This document shows positions 49,231-57,574 of a DNA stretch of 64,000 nucleotides, one piece after another. The DNA is taken from assembly GCA_947302715.1 (NCBI GenBank), contig CAMYVY010000007.1:1-64000 (forward strand), given 5' to 3'. Position numbers and translations under genes: made by a program. The DNA is from an uncultured Clostridia bacterium. Lineage in GTDB: Bacteria; Bacillota; Clostridia; Peptostreptococcales; Anaerovoracaceae. Each line of letters starts with the position of its first letter. Positions within the stretch are counted from its first letter, which is position 1. The notes beneath the pieces are model-generated. The model was not told where the DNA came from. It worked only from the letters and a program-made list of their open reading frames with translations, and did not search any database.

Positions 49231-49259
49231 TTGACTTTTTGATTTATATGGGCTAATAT
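49231..49259 (+). promoter_or_regulatory. Promoter of the 3D-domain gene with CTTAAGAA repeats
   Basis: TTGACT, 17 bases and TAATAT form a good promoter. Three copies of CTTAAGAA surround it, at 49175-49182, 49274-49281 and 49284-49291. The last two lie in the leader ten bases apart and may be a regulator site. Confidence 0.7.
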
Positions 49260-49307
49260 GGACGAGGTTTTTTCTTAAGAACTCTTAAGAAACGAGGTGA
49301 TAAAATA

Positions 49308-50063
49308 ATGAATATATACAAAAACCGTTCGCGGAAGGGGCCGCTGATAGCTACAGTGCTCGGAGCGACCGCCCTTATAAGCGGAGGCATTCTGGCTTGG
49401 GGTTATGCCCCGGAGGCCATCGCCGATACGGACTTCGGAATCTTCCGGGCTGAGCCGGAGGCGGAGATAGTGAAAACCCTCGCCTATAGCGGCTCGGTAT
49501 CCGACAGCATCTCAGCAGAGACAGTCTTGATGGAGAAATCCGATATCAAGCTACAGATTGCAGATTATGTCGGCGAACCAGAGGAAGTAACTCCCGCCCC
49601 AGAAGAAGAGCTCATCGAGACAACGGACGAGGTTTCTGAAGAAGAGTATTCCGAAGAATACGTAGTCTCCGAAGAATCGCCCGAAGAGTATGAGGCTTCC
49701 GAAGAATACGAAGAAGTTTCCGACGAAGCTGAATTATACGAAGAGGTAATCGAAGAAGAGCCCCAAGAAACCACACAGGACAACGGCGAATTCAGTTACA
49801 GCGAGGCGTTCACGTGTACAGCCTACGCCTATGTCGCAGGAGGATATGGAGCTTCCGGTAATCCCGCAGTTGTCGGTACAGTAGCTGTGGATCCCTCCAT
49901 AATCCCTCTGGGAACAAGACTCTACATCGAAGGCTACGGCTACGCGGTGGCCAACGATACCGGAGGTAATATTATAGGATATACTTTGGACCTGGTAATG
50001 GACACCGAAGCCGAATGCTATCAATGGGGCGTTAGAACAGTAACAGTATATGTACTGGATTAG
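49308..50063 (+). CDS. Secreted 3D-domain protein
   Basis: This exported or membrane-anchored protein of 251 residues has an uncleaved-looking N-terminal hydrophobic segment (about 12-35). A Glu/Ser/Tyr-rich acidic linker (about 90-160, with EEYSEEY and SEEYEEVS) follows. The C-terminal 3D domain (PF06725) spans about 168-251: FTCTAYAY, VAVDPSIIPLGTRLYIEGYG, AVANDTGG and LDLVMDTEAECYQWG. The conserved Asp residues of 3D and MltA-type lytic transglycosylases are present, so peptidoglycan cleavage is plausible, as for YuiC and Rpf-like proteins. No LysM or G5 domain is seen. GAGGTG precedes the ATG. It is single-gene, with its own promoter and terminator. Confidence 0.88.
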   Translation: MNIYKNRSRKGPLIATVLGATALISGGILAWGYAPEAIADTDFGIFRAEPEAEIVKTLAYSGSVSDSISAETVLMEKSDIKLQIADYVGEPEEVTPAPEEELIETTDEVSEEEYSEEYVVSEESPEEYEASEEYEEVSDEAELYEEVIEEEPQETTQDNGEFSYSEAFTCTAYAYVAGGYGASGNPAVVGTVAVDPSIIPLGTRLYIEGYGYAVANDTGGNIIGYTLDLVMDTEAECYQWGVRTVTVYVLD

Positions 50064-50089
50064 TAAAGAGTAAAGAGTAAAGAATAAAG
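50062..50089. repeat. Heptamer repeat after the 3D-domain stop codon
   Basis: Three copies of agtaaag and one aataaag follow each other directly at the stop codon, just before the terminator. Confidence 0.85.
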
Positions 50090-50090
50090 A

Positions 50091-50119
50091 AGAAGTGCTC
50101 CCCCCTCGGGAGCACTTCT
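50091..50119 (+). terminator. Terminator of the 3D-domain gene
   Basis: A 12-bp stem (agaagtgctccc / gggagcacttct) with a 5-base loop is followed by tcttttttat on the plus strand. Confidence 0.9.
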
Positions 50120-50193
50120 TCTTTTTTATCTAAGCATTCTCTATATTTATTAGGCTTTAGGATTGTTTTGGGGAAACTATCCGATGAATCAAG

Positions 50194-50235
50194 TTGTTAG
50201 TTGTTAGTTGTTAGTTGTTAGTTGTTAGTTGTTAT
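50194..50235. repeat. Heptamer tandem repeat TTGTTAG
   Basis: Five perfect copies of ttgttag and one ttgttat follow each other directly, between the 3D-domain terminator and the 3' end of the sortase-like gene. Confidence 0.9.
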
Positions 50236-50267
50236 TTGTTTTTGTATATTTAGTAGAGCGTTTTCTA

Positions 50268-51233
50268 TTAAATTGCTACTCCGTAGTGAAGTGTGTTTAC
50301 TCCGTCGATGCAGTACTGAACGATTACTGCGTTTTCAGAACCTGTTCTCAGCATTGTCCAAGCGTCCATAACTCCCTTTGTTGTGTTGAATGTGATGCTT
50401 GCGAAGCTGCCTGCGCCCTGCTTGATTTCTCTAATCTGATAATCTTGATATCCTTCGTCGTTGGAAAGTCTTACGATGGATCCAACCTTGAGGCCTGCTA
50501 CGTGGCTCATTGCTCCAGGATTGTGACCTGCGAAGTACTTAACACCCTGTGTCATGTCTGCTGTTGGGTAGCATACGATGTTGTTAGCGTCGATAACTGC
50601 CTGAAGCTTATTGATATCTCTGAATGTGCTGTCGCCTACGAGTGTGATGGCTTTTCTATTTCCGGAAGCTGTTCCGAGGTACTTTGCGTTTACGTCCTTA
50701 AGTGTCTTAACTGTTTCTGTCTGTACTGTAGCTGCTGCTGTTGCTGTTGTTCCAAACTGTACTGTTACTCCGTCAGCGGATGCTGCTGCTGTAGCAGCGT
50801 CGATTGTCTTTACTTCATTGTTGGTAGCAGATGCGGTTGCTGTTGAAGCAATCTCAGCTTCCATTTCGAGTTCATCAGCTTCTACGAACTCTTCAGCTGT
50901 CTCAACGTTTCCCTCAACGATTTCTTCAACTTCTTCTTCCTCAACCTGAGCTGCAGTTGCGATTGCAGGAGCTGCGATAACAGTTTCTACAACTTCGACT
51001 TCGTAAGCAGTTCCTGTAGCCCCCTCTACTACAGGCTCTACTGTAGCGACGGTCTTGTTGTTAACTGCCATTGCCTTCTCTGCGAAAGCTTCTGCATTGA
51101 ACTCAGCTGTTCTTTCATTTGTTCCTACTGCTTTTTCGGAAGCCTGTGTTACTACTCCGAATGTTACGAAGAGTGCTACGGCTATCATTACTATTGTTGT
51201 TACTCTTGCGATTGTGTTCATCATGTTCTTCAT
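50268..51233 (-). CDS. Secreted protein with sortase-like C-terminal domain
   Basis: This exported protein has 321 residues. After a signal peptide (about 1-32) comes a low-complexity Ala/Glu/Thr/Val region (about 35-180). The last 140 residues resemble a sortase: YFAGHNPGAMSHVAGLKVGSIVRL matches the His-containing sortase block, with His near 237. VQYCIDGVNTLHYGVAI matches the block around the catalytic Cys, near 308. Where sortases carry the active-site Arg, this protein has Leu-His. Sortase-fold membership is inference from these motifs. Activity is uncertain, and the long disordered linker is unusual. GGGAGG precedes the ATG. It is followed upstream by 1.3 kb of non-coding DNA. Confidence 0.6.
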   Translation of the reverse strand: MKNMMNTIARVTTIVMIAVALFVTFGVVTQASEKAVGTNERTAEFNAEAFAEKAMAVNNKTVATVEPVVEGATGTAYEVEVVETVIAAPAIATAAQVEEEEVEEIVEGNVETAEEFVEADELEMEAEIASTATASATNNEVKTIDAATAAASADGVTVQFGTTATAAATVQTETVKTLKDVNAKYLGTASGNRKAITLVGDSTFRDINKLQAVIDANNIVCYPTADMTQGVKYFAGHNPGAMSHVAGLKVGSIVRLSNDEGYQDYQIREIKQGAGSFASITFNTTKGVMDAWTMLRTGSENAVIVQYCIDGVNTLHYGVAI

Positions 51234-51822
51234 CGTTTTGTCCTCCCCATTTGGACTGCTTAGATAATTCCTTTTTCCTTTGTTTCGAAAGTGTTACGAA
51301 TTTGTTTTGTTTGTGTTATCCTTTCGACACCATTATGTTACCATAAAAATCACACTTTGGTAGCAATAATTTTAAAAATAACACTTTTTTCACACGTTGC
51401 TTTTTATTGAACCGTAATAGGTTCGTTATTTTATACATTAACTCTTAAATATATTGGAATTACATGATATTTTATCGCATAGTTTTATAATCACATTAGG
51501 GTAACACTAATAAATTGTGTTACTTTATCGTGAAATTGTGTTACTTTAATGTGAAATTAGTTATAAAACTGTTACCAAACAACATAAAACAACATTTTCG
51601 TTACGTTAGTGTTACTTTTTATGTTACTATCGATATTTATCGTTGATATTTAAACATTTCAACAATGTTGTTTTATGTTGTTTTAGCTTGAAAACACCTA
51701 TTTTTACCCTAAAAACGACGGTTTTGTGTTACTGTTACCCCTACGTTATCCGTTACTGTCTTGACATAACGCAGTTATAAATATGTTACTTTTTAATTAC
51801 TTTTGTGTTACTAAAAAACGAA

Positions 51823-51846
51823 AAAACGTTGGAATTCCAACGTTTT
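51823..51846. repeat. 24-bp perfect palindrome
   Basis: Arms aaaacgttggaa and ttccaacgtttt join with no loop. As RNA it would form a hairpin followed by a T-run on either strand, so it could be a bidirectional terminator; as DNA it could be an operator. Confidence 0.8.
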
Positions 51847-51936
51847 GCACCACCCGGTTGCTAACAGTCACACTTTGCTAACAAAAATATCATCTGTCAT
51901 ACAAAAGTACTATAATCTTCAACAACTATTTTCAAC

Positions 51937-52293
51937 AAACCCTCAAAGCCTTATATTTCAAGGCTTACAGCGATTTTAAAAAATGTTGACACCTGTCCAA
52001 AAGTATGATTACACCATTTTTTCGTATTTTTACAATCGCTACAACCCTTTATTTTCAACGTTTTCAGCGAATCATTAAATTATTTATACATTTATTATTT
52101 GCAAAACCAAATCATATACGCCTTTATTTTCAACCGATACAGCGTTTATAGGTTGTAAAATTATATATTTTTTATTGCAACATAATCGCTGCAACCCTTT
52201 ATTATCAAGGATTACAGGCTCTCTACCAGTATAAAAATTTTAATAAAATAATAGCGCCGTATCCGCAAACCCTTGCAAATACAGCGCTACAGC
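51937..52293. repeat. Family of interspersed palindromic units
   Basis: Related units of 30-37 bases occur at 51937-51973, 52036-52071, 52115-52146 and 52186-52220, with a weak fifth at 52257-52293. The shared plan is CGCTGYAA-CCTT, a 7-base centre close to TATTTTC, then AAGG-TTACAGCG. Starts are 71-99 bases apart. The sequences between units are unrelated. Confidence 0.65.
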
Positions 52294-52432
52294 CATCGCA
52301 TTTTTACTTGTTGACAGCAATATTTTATATGCTTTTGCAGTCATTTTCTTATGATATCATCCGCAAATGTTACTTTTAGCGTTACTTTGTTACTTTCAGT
52401 GTTACTTTTTCTGTTACTGTTACTCCAAAAAC

Positions 52433-52540
52433 CGTTACTCCGTTACTTTTTCCGTTACTGTTACTCAAAAAAACGTTACTCCGTTACTTTTTCCGTTACT
52501 GTTACTCAGAAAAACGTTACTCCGTTACTGTTACTCAAGT
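52433..52540. repeat. 41-bp tandem repeat built from GTTACT
   Basis: Units begin at 52433, 52474 and 52515 (last one partial). Each contains cgttactccgttac followed by a T-run, ccgttactgttact and an A-run. The array ends about 16 bases from the PBP stop codon. Confidence 0.9.
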
Positions 52541-52555
52541 CGAGTCCAGCCGCCT

Positions 52556-53905
52556 TTATCCATAAACGAGCTTCTGGAGAACCGCGTTTGCGATTGGAGC
52601 AGCCACATATTGACCGCTCCCCGCATTCTCTACAGTAACCACGAAGGCGTAGGGATGATCCGGGTCAAGAAGGAATCCTGCAAATGTGGCATTCGGCTCC
52701 TTGCCTTCCACCTCGCCCGTTCCCGTCTTTGCTCCAATCGATAGGTCCGGGAAGTTCTCCTGGCCGTAGGTTCGTTCTACATTATATATCATCATGTTTG
52801 CAAGGCGATTTGCCGTTTCCTCATTCAGCATTTGGCCTGTGCTCTCCACCTGCGCCAGTCCAATCTGCTCCAGTATGGCCGAAGAAGAAATCATTCTCGG
52901 CACTGCAGCCTTTCCTCCATTAGCTATTGCACCCATGTAAATCATCATCGAGCACGGATTCAGTTCATCCTCAAACTGGCCGACCCCGGCCCAGCCTAAA
53001 TTGATTGGAACCTCGTCGGGGAACGAAAAACTACCCGCTACGTTCCTGAATCCTCCCATATCATATACCTTGGTTAGTCCGAGAGCATCGACATATTCAT
53101 CCAGAACATCACCACCGAGAGACTCCGCAATCACAGAGAATGCGCAGTTGCAAGAGCAGGCCAGAGCCTCCTCCAAATCCAATTCTCCATGCGCCTCCAT
53201 GCACGTCACATATTCTCCGTCGACTTCCCTCTCACCTTCACAATAGTACGAAAACCCGTCAGGACCATAATAATCAAGTGCAGCAGCGGCCGTTACAGTC
53301 TTGAAAATTGAACCCGGTGTCAATGTGGCAGACAAAAATCTGTTCAAATATATACCGCTCGTATCGCCTTCCTCCACCTCGGGAGGATCATATGGATCAA
53401 ATCCCGGCCTACTGACCAAGCAAAGAATCTCGCCCGTCTTATAATTGTAAACACCAACAGAACCCGCTTCGTAATCTGCCAGCCACTGATAGGCTATACT
53501 ACAGGCATCCGCATCAAGCGTAAGCTTCAAATCCTCGTTCTGTCCCTTTAATTTGTACGTACCGGTAACCAGATTATATCCGATTAGCTTGCTCCTATAA
53601 GCGGAAAGCGCCGAAGTGGAGATATTTCCCCTGTTGTCACCAACCGCATGTATGGTTCCTACCCTTATATAATAGTCATCATTATATATCGGCCCATCAG
53701 AAGTGTTCTCCACGAGAAGCGTCCCATCCCTATCATATACAGCGCCGCTCGTCAAACCATACCCGGAGTAAAGGTTTTGATTGCCATAGAACGTCGCCCA
53801 TTCCGCACCGTGAACGACAAATCTATAGACGAATACTCCAAGTCCCAGGAACAAGATCGCCGCAAGGACCAATCCCAATAATGCCCTTCTCTCCATCCTA
53901 CGCAT
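52556..53905 (-). CDS. Class B penicillin-binding protein (PbpA-like transpeptidase)
   Basis: This membrane-anchored peptidoglycan D,D-transpeptidase of 449 residues has one N-terminal helix (about 8-28), a short N-terminal domain and the penicillin-binding domain. The active-site motifs are all present: SxxK in TPGSIFKT, SxN in CSCNCAF, and KTG in IGAKTGTGE. It is shorter than FtsI or PBP2 and resembles mycobacterial PbpA. Its start overlaps the FHA-FtsW gene by eight bases (GGAGG upstream), so the two products are made together and probably form a polymerase-transpeptidase pair. Confidence 0.92.
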   Translation of the reverse strand: MRRMERRALLGLVLAAILFLGLGVFVYRFVVHGAEWATFYGNQNLYSGYGLTSGAVYDRDGTLLVENTSDGPIYNDDYYIRVGTIHAVGDNRGNISTSALSAYRSKLIGYNLVTGTYKLKGQNEDLKLTLDADACSIAYQWLADYEAGSVGVYNYKTGEILCLVSRPGFDPYDPPEVEEGDTSGIYLNRFLSATLTPGSIFKTVTAAAALDYYGPDGFSYYCEGEREVDGEYVTCMEAHGELDLEEALACSCNCAFSVIAESLGGDVLDEYVDALGLTKVYDMGGFRNVAGSFSFPDEVPINLGWAGVGQFEDELNPCSMMIYMGAIANGGKAAVPRMISSSAILEQIGLAQVESTGQMLNEETANRLANMMIYNVERTYGQENFPDLSIGAKTGTGEVEGKEPNATFAGFLLDPDHPYAFVVTVENAGSGQYVAAPIANAVLQKLVYG

Positions 53906-55739
53906 AGATTGCCTCCTGTACCCTTTGTTCTTTTACCGCCATCGACGCCCCTTGCCTGTTGTCTGCCGCCTTCACAAAAGCCAACATCCCCCACGACGCA
54001 ATCATGCTGGTTCCTCCCGTAGAAAGGAAGGGGAATGTGACGCCCGTGAGCGGGAACAAATCCACCGAGCCGAATAGATTGAGTATGGTCTGGAACAGGA
54101 ACAAGGCCATCGCCGAGCATGCCGCTATAGTATAGAAGGTAGATCTACCATTCATTATCGTTCTAAATGCGAATATAGAAAGCGTAATTACGGAAAGGAC
54201 CGTCATTACGGCGATAATCAATCCCCATTCCTCACTAACAAAGCCGAAGACCAGGTCCGTCTCAGATGCAGCGATGTATTTAAGCCATCCATTTCCGGCG
54301 CCTACTCCAACAAGGCCGCCGCTCGCCGCAGCCGACATCGTCCTCGTCTGCTGATAGCCACCTGCGTCCGCATATTCCCAAACATGTCCCCATGTGGAGA
54401 ATCTCGCCGCAACGTGGGATTTAAATCTTAGAATCATCAAGCCACCAACAAAGGCAACACCGACAACCAGAATAAGCTTTGTGAAGTCCCCTTCTCTCAT
54501 GAACGATATAACGAGGAAGGTCACAAAGAATATCATCGCAGTACCGAAGTCGTTCATAAGAGCCAGGCATCCAAAACAGAATAGAGAAAACCCCATAAAG
54601 ATAAGCGTATTCTTTTTCTCCATCAATTCATCAAGAGTCGCAGCGCCAACCCATATATATGCGAGCTTCACAAGTTCAGACGGTTGAACTGATACACCGG
54701 CTATTACAACCCAGTTGTTGGCGCCATAGATACTCCTCGCAAAGATCATCGTAAAGACCAGCGCAACACCGCCGAGTACATATAGGTACTTCCTTACCGC
54801 CTTTGTTCGCTCCAGGTTCCTCATGAACCAGCACATTCCTACAAACAAAACCACGCCCATAACAACAGTAACGAATTGTTTGAGCACACCGTTGGGGTAT
54901 TTGCTGGATGTAACCGCTAGGCTTAAGGTGCATATGAAGAATGCAATCATCTCCACGTCAAAGCCCCTTTGATGGAAGGTCCTTAGGCCTATCGTATAAA
55001 CCCACATCGTGATTGCGAGGCCGAAAAAAGCCACGGGAATTTGTGAACTGAATTCATCTCCAAGAGAAACCTTCAGCTGAACTACGGTCATGAATTGAAA
55101 CAGAGTAAGAGCAAGGAGCGAAAGCCACGGAGAAAGAAGAAATGTCTCTCTCTTTCTCATTGCTCTGTTGTTTCTTTGCTCCTCCAAGCTGACCGGGAAA
55201 ATAGTGCATACCGAATCTCCCATATAGATTCTGTCACCGGGCTCAACATGCTTCGATTCCCCGGCACGCAAGATATCGTTTCCAATCTTGGTTCCGTTGC
55301 TCGAACCAGCGTCCATGAACTTCCAATTCCCATAGTCATCACGAGTTAACGTCCCTTGGGTTCTTGATACCGACTGGTCGTTCACCCTCAGGTCAGATCT
55401 CTTGGAGCGACCGACAGAGTTTTCCCAGTGCGTAATCGGGACGTTAATTCCCGAATCGCTCCTTCCACCGAAGATTCTATCGTCCACTTCGTAGCCGTCA
55501 GAATCGTAAGTTGGAACTTTGCTTATATTGAAATAAGCAAAGACTTCAGGCGTGCTTCGTCCTGCCAGCAGCGAAGCAATCGCTTTTGTAAGAATAAAAA
55601 GGGCGAGCAAGATAAAAATCCATCTTGCAATCGCCGTGTAAATCAAGCCGGCGCCCTCCAAACCGGAAAATCCGAAGAATTCAAGGACGCTTTGAAACCA
55701 AAGTCCAATCTTGGTAATAATCTCTATTACAATATCCAT
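53898..55739 (-). CDS. FtsW/RodA/SpoVE-family polymerase with N-terminal FHA domain
   Basis: This SEDS-family glycan polymerase (613 residues) carries an extra N-terminal part. A first helix lies at about 33-60, then a cytoplasmic FHA domain at about 88-180 with GRSKRSDLRVNDQSVSRTQG and GSSNGTKI. The usual SRxH His is Gln here. The SEDS core has about ten helices with MNDFGTAMIFF, SEEWGLI and FPFLSTGGTSM. FHA domains read phosphothreonine, so activity may depend on a Ser/Thr kinase; none is in this window. The arrangement recalls the actinobacterial fhaB-rodA-pbpA cluster, but with FHA fused to the polymerase. Which growth mode it serves (elongation, division or sporulation) cannot be told. 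Confidence 0.9.
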   Translation of the reverse strand: MDIVIEIITKIGLWFQSVLEFFGFSGLEGAGLIYTAIARWIFILLALFILTKAIASLLAGRSTPEVFAYFNISKVPTYDSDGYEVDDRIFGGRSDSGINVPITHWENSVGRSKRSDLRVNDQSVSRTQGTLTRDDYGNWKFMDAGSSNGTKIGNDILRAGESKHVEPGDRIYMGDSVCTIFPVSLEEQRNNRAMRKRETFLLSPWLSLLALTLFQFMTVVQLKVSLGDEFSSQIPVAFFGLAITMWVYTIGLRTFHQRGFDVEMIAFFICTLSLAVTSSKYPNGVLKQFVTVVMGVVLFVGMCWFMRNLERTKAVRKYLYVLGGVALVFTMIFARSIYGANNWVVIAGVSVQPSELVKLAYIWVGAATLDELMEKKNTLIFMGFSLFCFGCLALMNDFGTAMIFFVTFLVISFMREGDFTKLILVVGVAFVGGLMILRFKSHVAARFSTWGHVWEYADAGGYQQTRTMSAAASGGLVGVGAGNGWLKYIAASETDLVFGFVSEEWGLIIAVMTVLSVITLSIFAFRTIMNGRSTFYTIAACSAMALFLFQTILNLFGSVDLFPLTGVTFPFLSTGGTSMIASWGMLAFVKAADNRQGASMAVKEQRVQEAIYA

Positions 55740-55766
55740 AATCCCCTGTCAACTTTCTATGCCCGA

Positions 55767-56498
55767 TTATATTCCTCCATCAACTCCTATTATCTGTCCC
55801 GTCACAAAGGAGGAAGCGCAATCGTCAGCCAGAAAATATACAACCTCTGCAATTTCCTCCGGTCTCCCCATTCGACCGAGCGGCGTCATATCACAGAGCA
55901 CGCCTATTTCTTCTTCCGTATAGCCCTTGTTCATGTCCGTATCTATGACTCCCGGAGCCACCGCATTTACCCTTATTCCGGATGGACCAAGTTCCTTCGC
56001 AAGGCTCTTCGTCAGACTATCCACTCCGCCCTTCGTTGCGGAATAAATCGATTCATAGGACGCACCGCTCGCTCCCCACATTGAAGACACGAAGACTATG
56101 CTCCCCGATTTATTTCCGATCATGTCCGGAGCAACAGCCCTTGCCGTATAAATCGCGCCCCTCAGATTAACATCAAGAACCTCTTCCAGGTACTCGATAT
56201 CCATTCCATCTATAGTGCCCGACCTCGACACACCGGCATTAATAACCGCAGCATCAAAGCCGCCAATGCCCATCATCGTCTTTGCTTCACCAACGACAGC
56301 CTCTGCAGTCTCCGGATTTTTTAAATCCATATGAATTGGAAAAACCGCTTCCTTAAACTCGGCCGCAAGTTCTTCAGCGGCGGCTTTGTTCTCATTATAT
56401 GTAAATGCCACGCGCCAACCCTCGGAAGCGAACTTCCGAACGCACGCTGCGCCTATTCCCCGGGAACCCCCGGATATAAAAACGGTCTTGTTTCTCAT
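55767..56498 (-). CDS. Short-chain dehydrogenase/reductase (FabG-like)
   Basis: This SDR-family NAD(P)H oxidoreductase has about 243 residues. Cofactor motif SGGSRGIGAAC, INAG, and the catalytic Ser...Tyr-x3-Lys (VSSMWGASGASYESIYSATK) are present, and the C-terminus is TGQIIGVDGGI. It most resembles 3-oxoacyl-ACP reductases, but no fatty-acid genes are near, so the substrate is open. ATG at 56498 comes two bases after the gap stop codon. A longer frame to 56546 would overlap gap and is unlikely. It may be co-transcribed with gap. Confidence 0.85.
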   Translation of the reverse strand: MRNKTVFISGGSRGIGAACVRKFASEGWRVAFTYNENKAAAEELAAEFKEAVFPIHMDLKNPETAEAVVGEAKTMMGIGGFDAAVINAGVSRSGTIDGMDIEYLEEVLDVNLRGAIYTARAVAPDMIGNKSGSIVFVSSMWGASGASYESIYSATKGGVDSLTKSLAKELGPSGIRVNAVAPGVIDTDMNKGYTEEEIGVLCDMTPLGRMGRPEEIAEVVYFLADDCASSFVTGQIIGVDGGI

Positions 56499-56500
56499 TT

Positions 56501-57517
56501 CTACAACAAAGTCCCCAGGTGCTTCATGGTCCTTATCATCTGGCATGTGTATCCCATTTCATTGTCGTACCAGGCAACAACGCGCACCTCGTAGATCTTG
56601 GTTCCGCATCGCTGAGCCAGCGTCTGCGTCGCATCGAATATAGAACCATAGCTGCTTCCAATTATGTCGCTTGATACGATTTCTTCTTCGTTATAACCAA
56701 AGGATTCATTGGCTGCTGCCCTCATCGCTTCATTGATTCCCTCAACGCTTACGGTTTCTGTGTCGTCCTTCAGCGTTGCATCGAGGATTGTAACAGAACC
56801 CGTAGGAACCGGAACTCTTTGTGCGGAGCCGATTAGCTTTCCGTCCAGCTCCGGAATTACGAGGCCGATTGCCGCAGCAGCCCCCGTGCTGTTCGGAACT
56901 ATGTTGATAGCACCTGCTCTGGCGCGACGGAAATTATTCTTCTTATGCGGACCATCTAAGAGCATTTGGTCACCTGTATATGCGTGAATGGTGGTCATAA
57001 ATCCGGTTCTAAGTTCCCTGTACTCATTCAGCGCCTTAGCCATCGGAGCCAAGCAGTTCGTCGTGCAGCTCGCAGCCGAAATAACGCAGTCATCCTTGGT
57101 TAGAGTCTCGTGGTTTACTCCATAAACTATTGTCGGAAGGTCGTTTCCTGCAGGAGCGGATATCAAAACCTTTTTGGCGCCCGCTCTTATATGCGCCATG
57201 GATTTCTCCTTGCTCGTATAGAATCCGGTACACTCCAATACGATGTCAACGTCCATCTCTCCCCACGGTAGATTCTCCGCATTCGACTCTGCGTAAACGG
57301 GTATCCTCTTTCCATCGACAGTGATGGAATTTTCATCCGATGTCACTTTCTTTTCAAAATGTTTCTGGACACTGTCATATTTCAAAAGATAAGCGAGCAT
57401 CTCCGTAGTCGTCAGATCGTTAATCGCTACAACCTCGATATCGGGATCGTCTATAGTTTTTCTGAAAGCCATACGTCCAATGCGACCAAAGCCGTTAATA
57501 GCAATTTTTACACTCAT
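56501..57517 (-). CDS. gap: Glyceraldehyde-3-phosphate dehydrogenase
   Basis: This glycolytic enzyme oxidises glyceraldehyde-3-phosphate to 1,3-bisphosphoglycerate with NAD. The 338-residue product has INGFGRIGR at the N-terminus, the catalytic Cys in [38 protein letters not shown] and [15 protein letters not shown] precedes the ATG. No pgk or tpi gene follows; instead an SDR gene is attached downstream. Confidence 0.97.
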   Translation of the reverse strand: MSVKIAINGFGRIGRMAFRKTIDDPDIEVVAINDLTTTEMLAYLLKYDSVQKHFEKKVTSDENSITVDGKRIPVYAESNAENLPWGEMDVDIVLECTGFYTSKEKSMAHIRAGAKKVLISAPAGNDLPTIVYGVNHETLTKDDCVISAASCTTNCLAPMAKALNEYRELRTGFMTTIHAYTGDQMLLDGPHKKNNFRRARAGAINIVPNSTGAAAAIGLVIPELDGKLIGSAQRVPVPTGSVTILDATLKDDTETVSVEGINEAMRAAANESFGYNEEEIVSSDIIGSSYGSIFDATQTLAQRCGTKIYEVRVVAWYDNEMGYTCQMIRTMKHLGTLL

Positions 57518-57574
57518 CTCATTCTCCTTCTCTATTCGTTTTACATCACGCCGTCTATATTCCGACTCATCGAT

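Larger units (their letters stand above)
51234..52555. other. 1.3-kb AT-rich non-coding region with several repeat families
   Basis: I see no gene on either strand. The pentamer GTTAC occurs about 29 times on the plus strand between 51330 and 52545. A 24-bp perfect palindrome is at 51823-51846. Four or five related palindromic units lie at 51937-52293, and a 41-bp tandem repeat at 52433-52540. Part of it must be the leader of the sortase-like gene and part the 3' region of the PBP gene. No tRNA, DnaA box cluster or known riboswitch was recognised. Confidence 0.75.

Noticed and set aside
51937..52293. CRISPR-like geometry: units of about 35 bases with spacers of about 35-65
   Set aside because: The units are too different from each other, spacing is uneven, there are only four or five, and no cas gene is in the window.
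51234..52555. Replication origin
   Set aside because: The region is AT-rich with repeats, but no DnaA boxes are seen and no dnaA, dnaN or rnpA genes are near.
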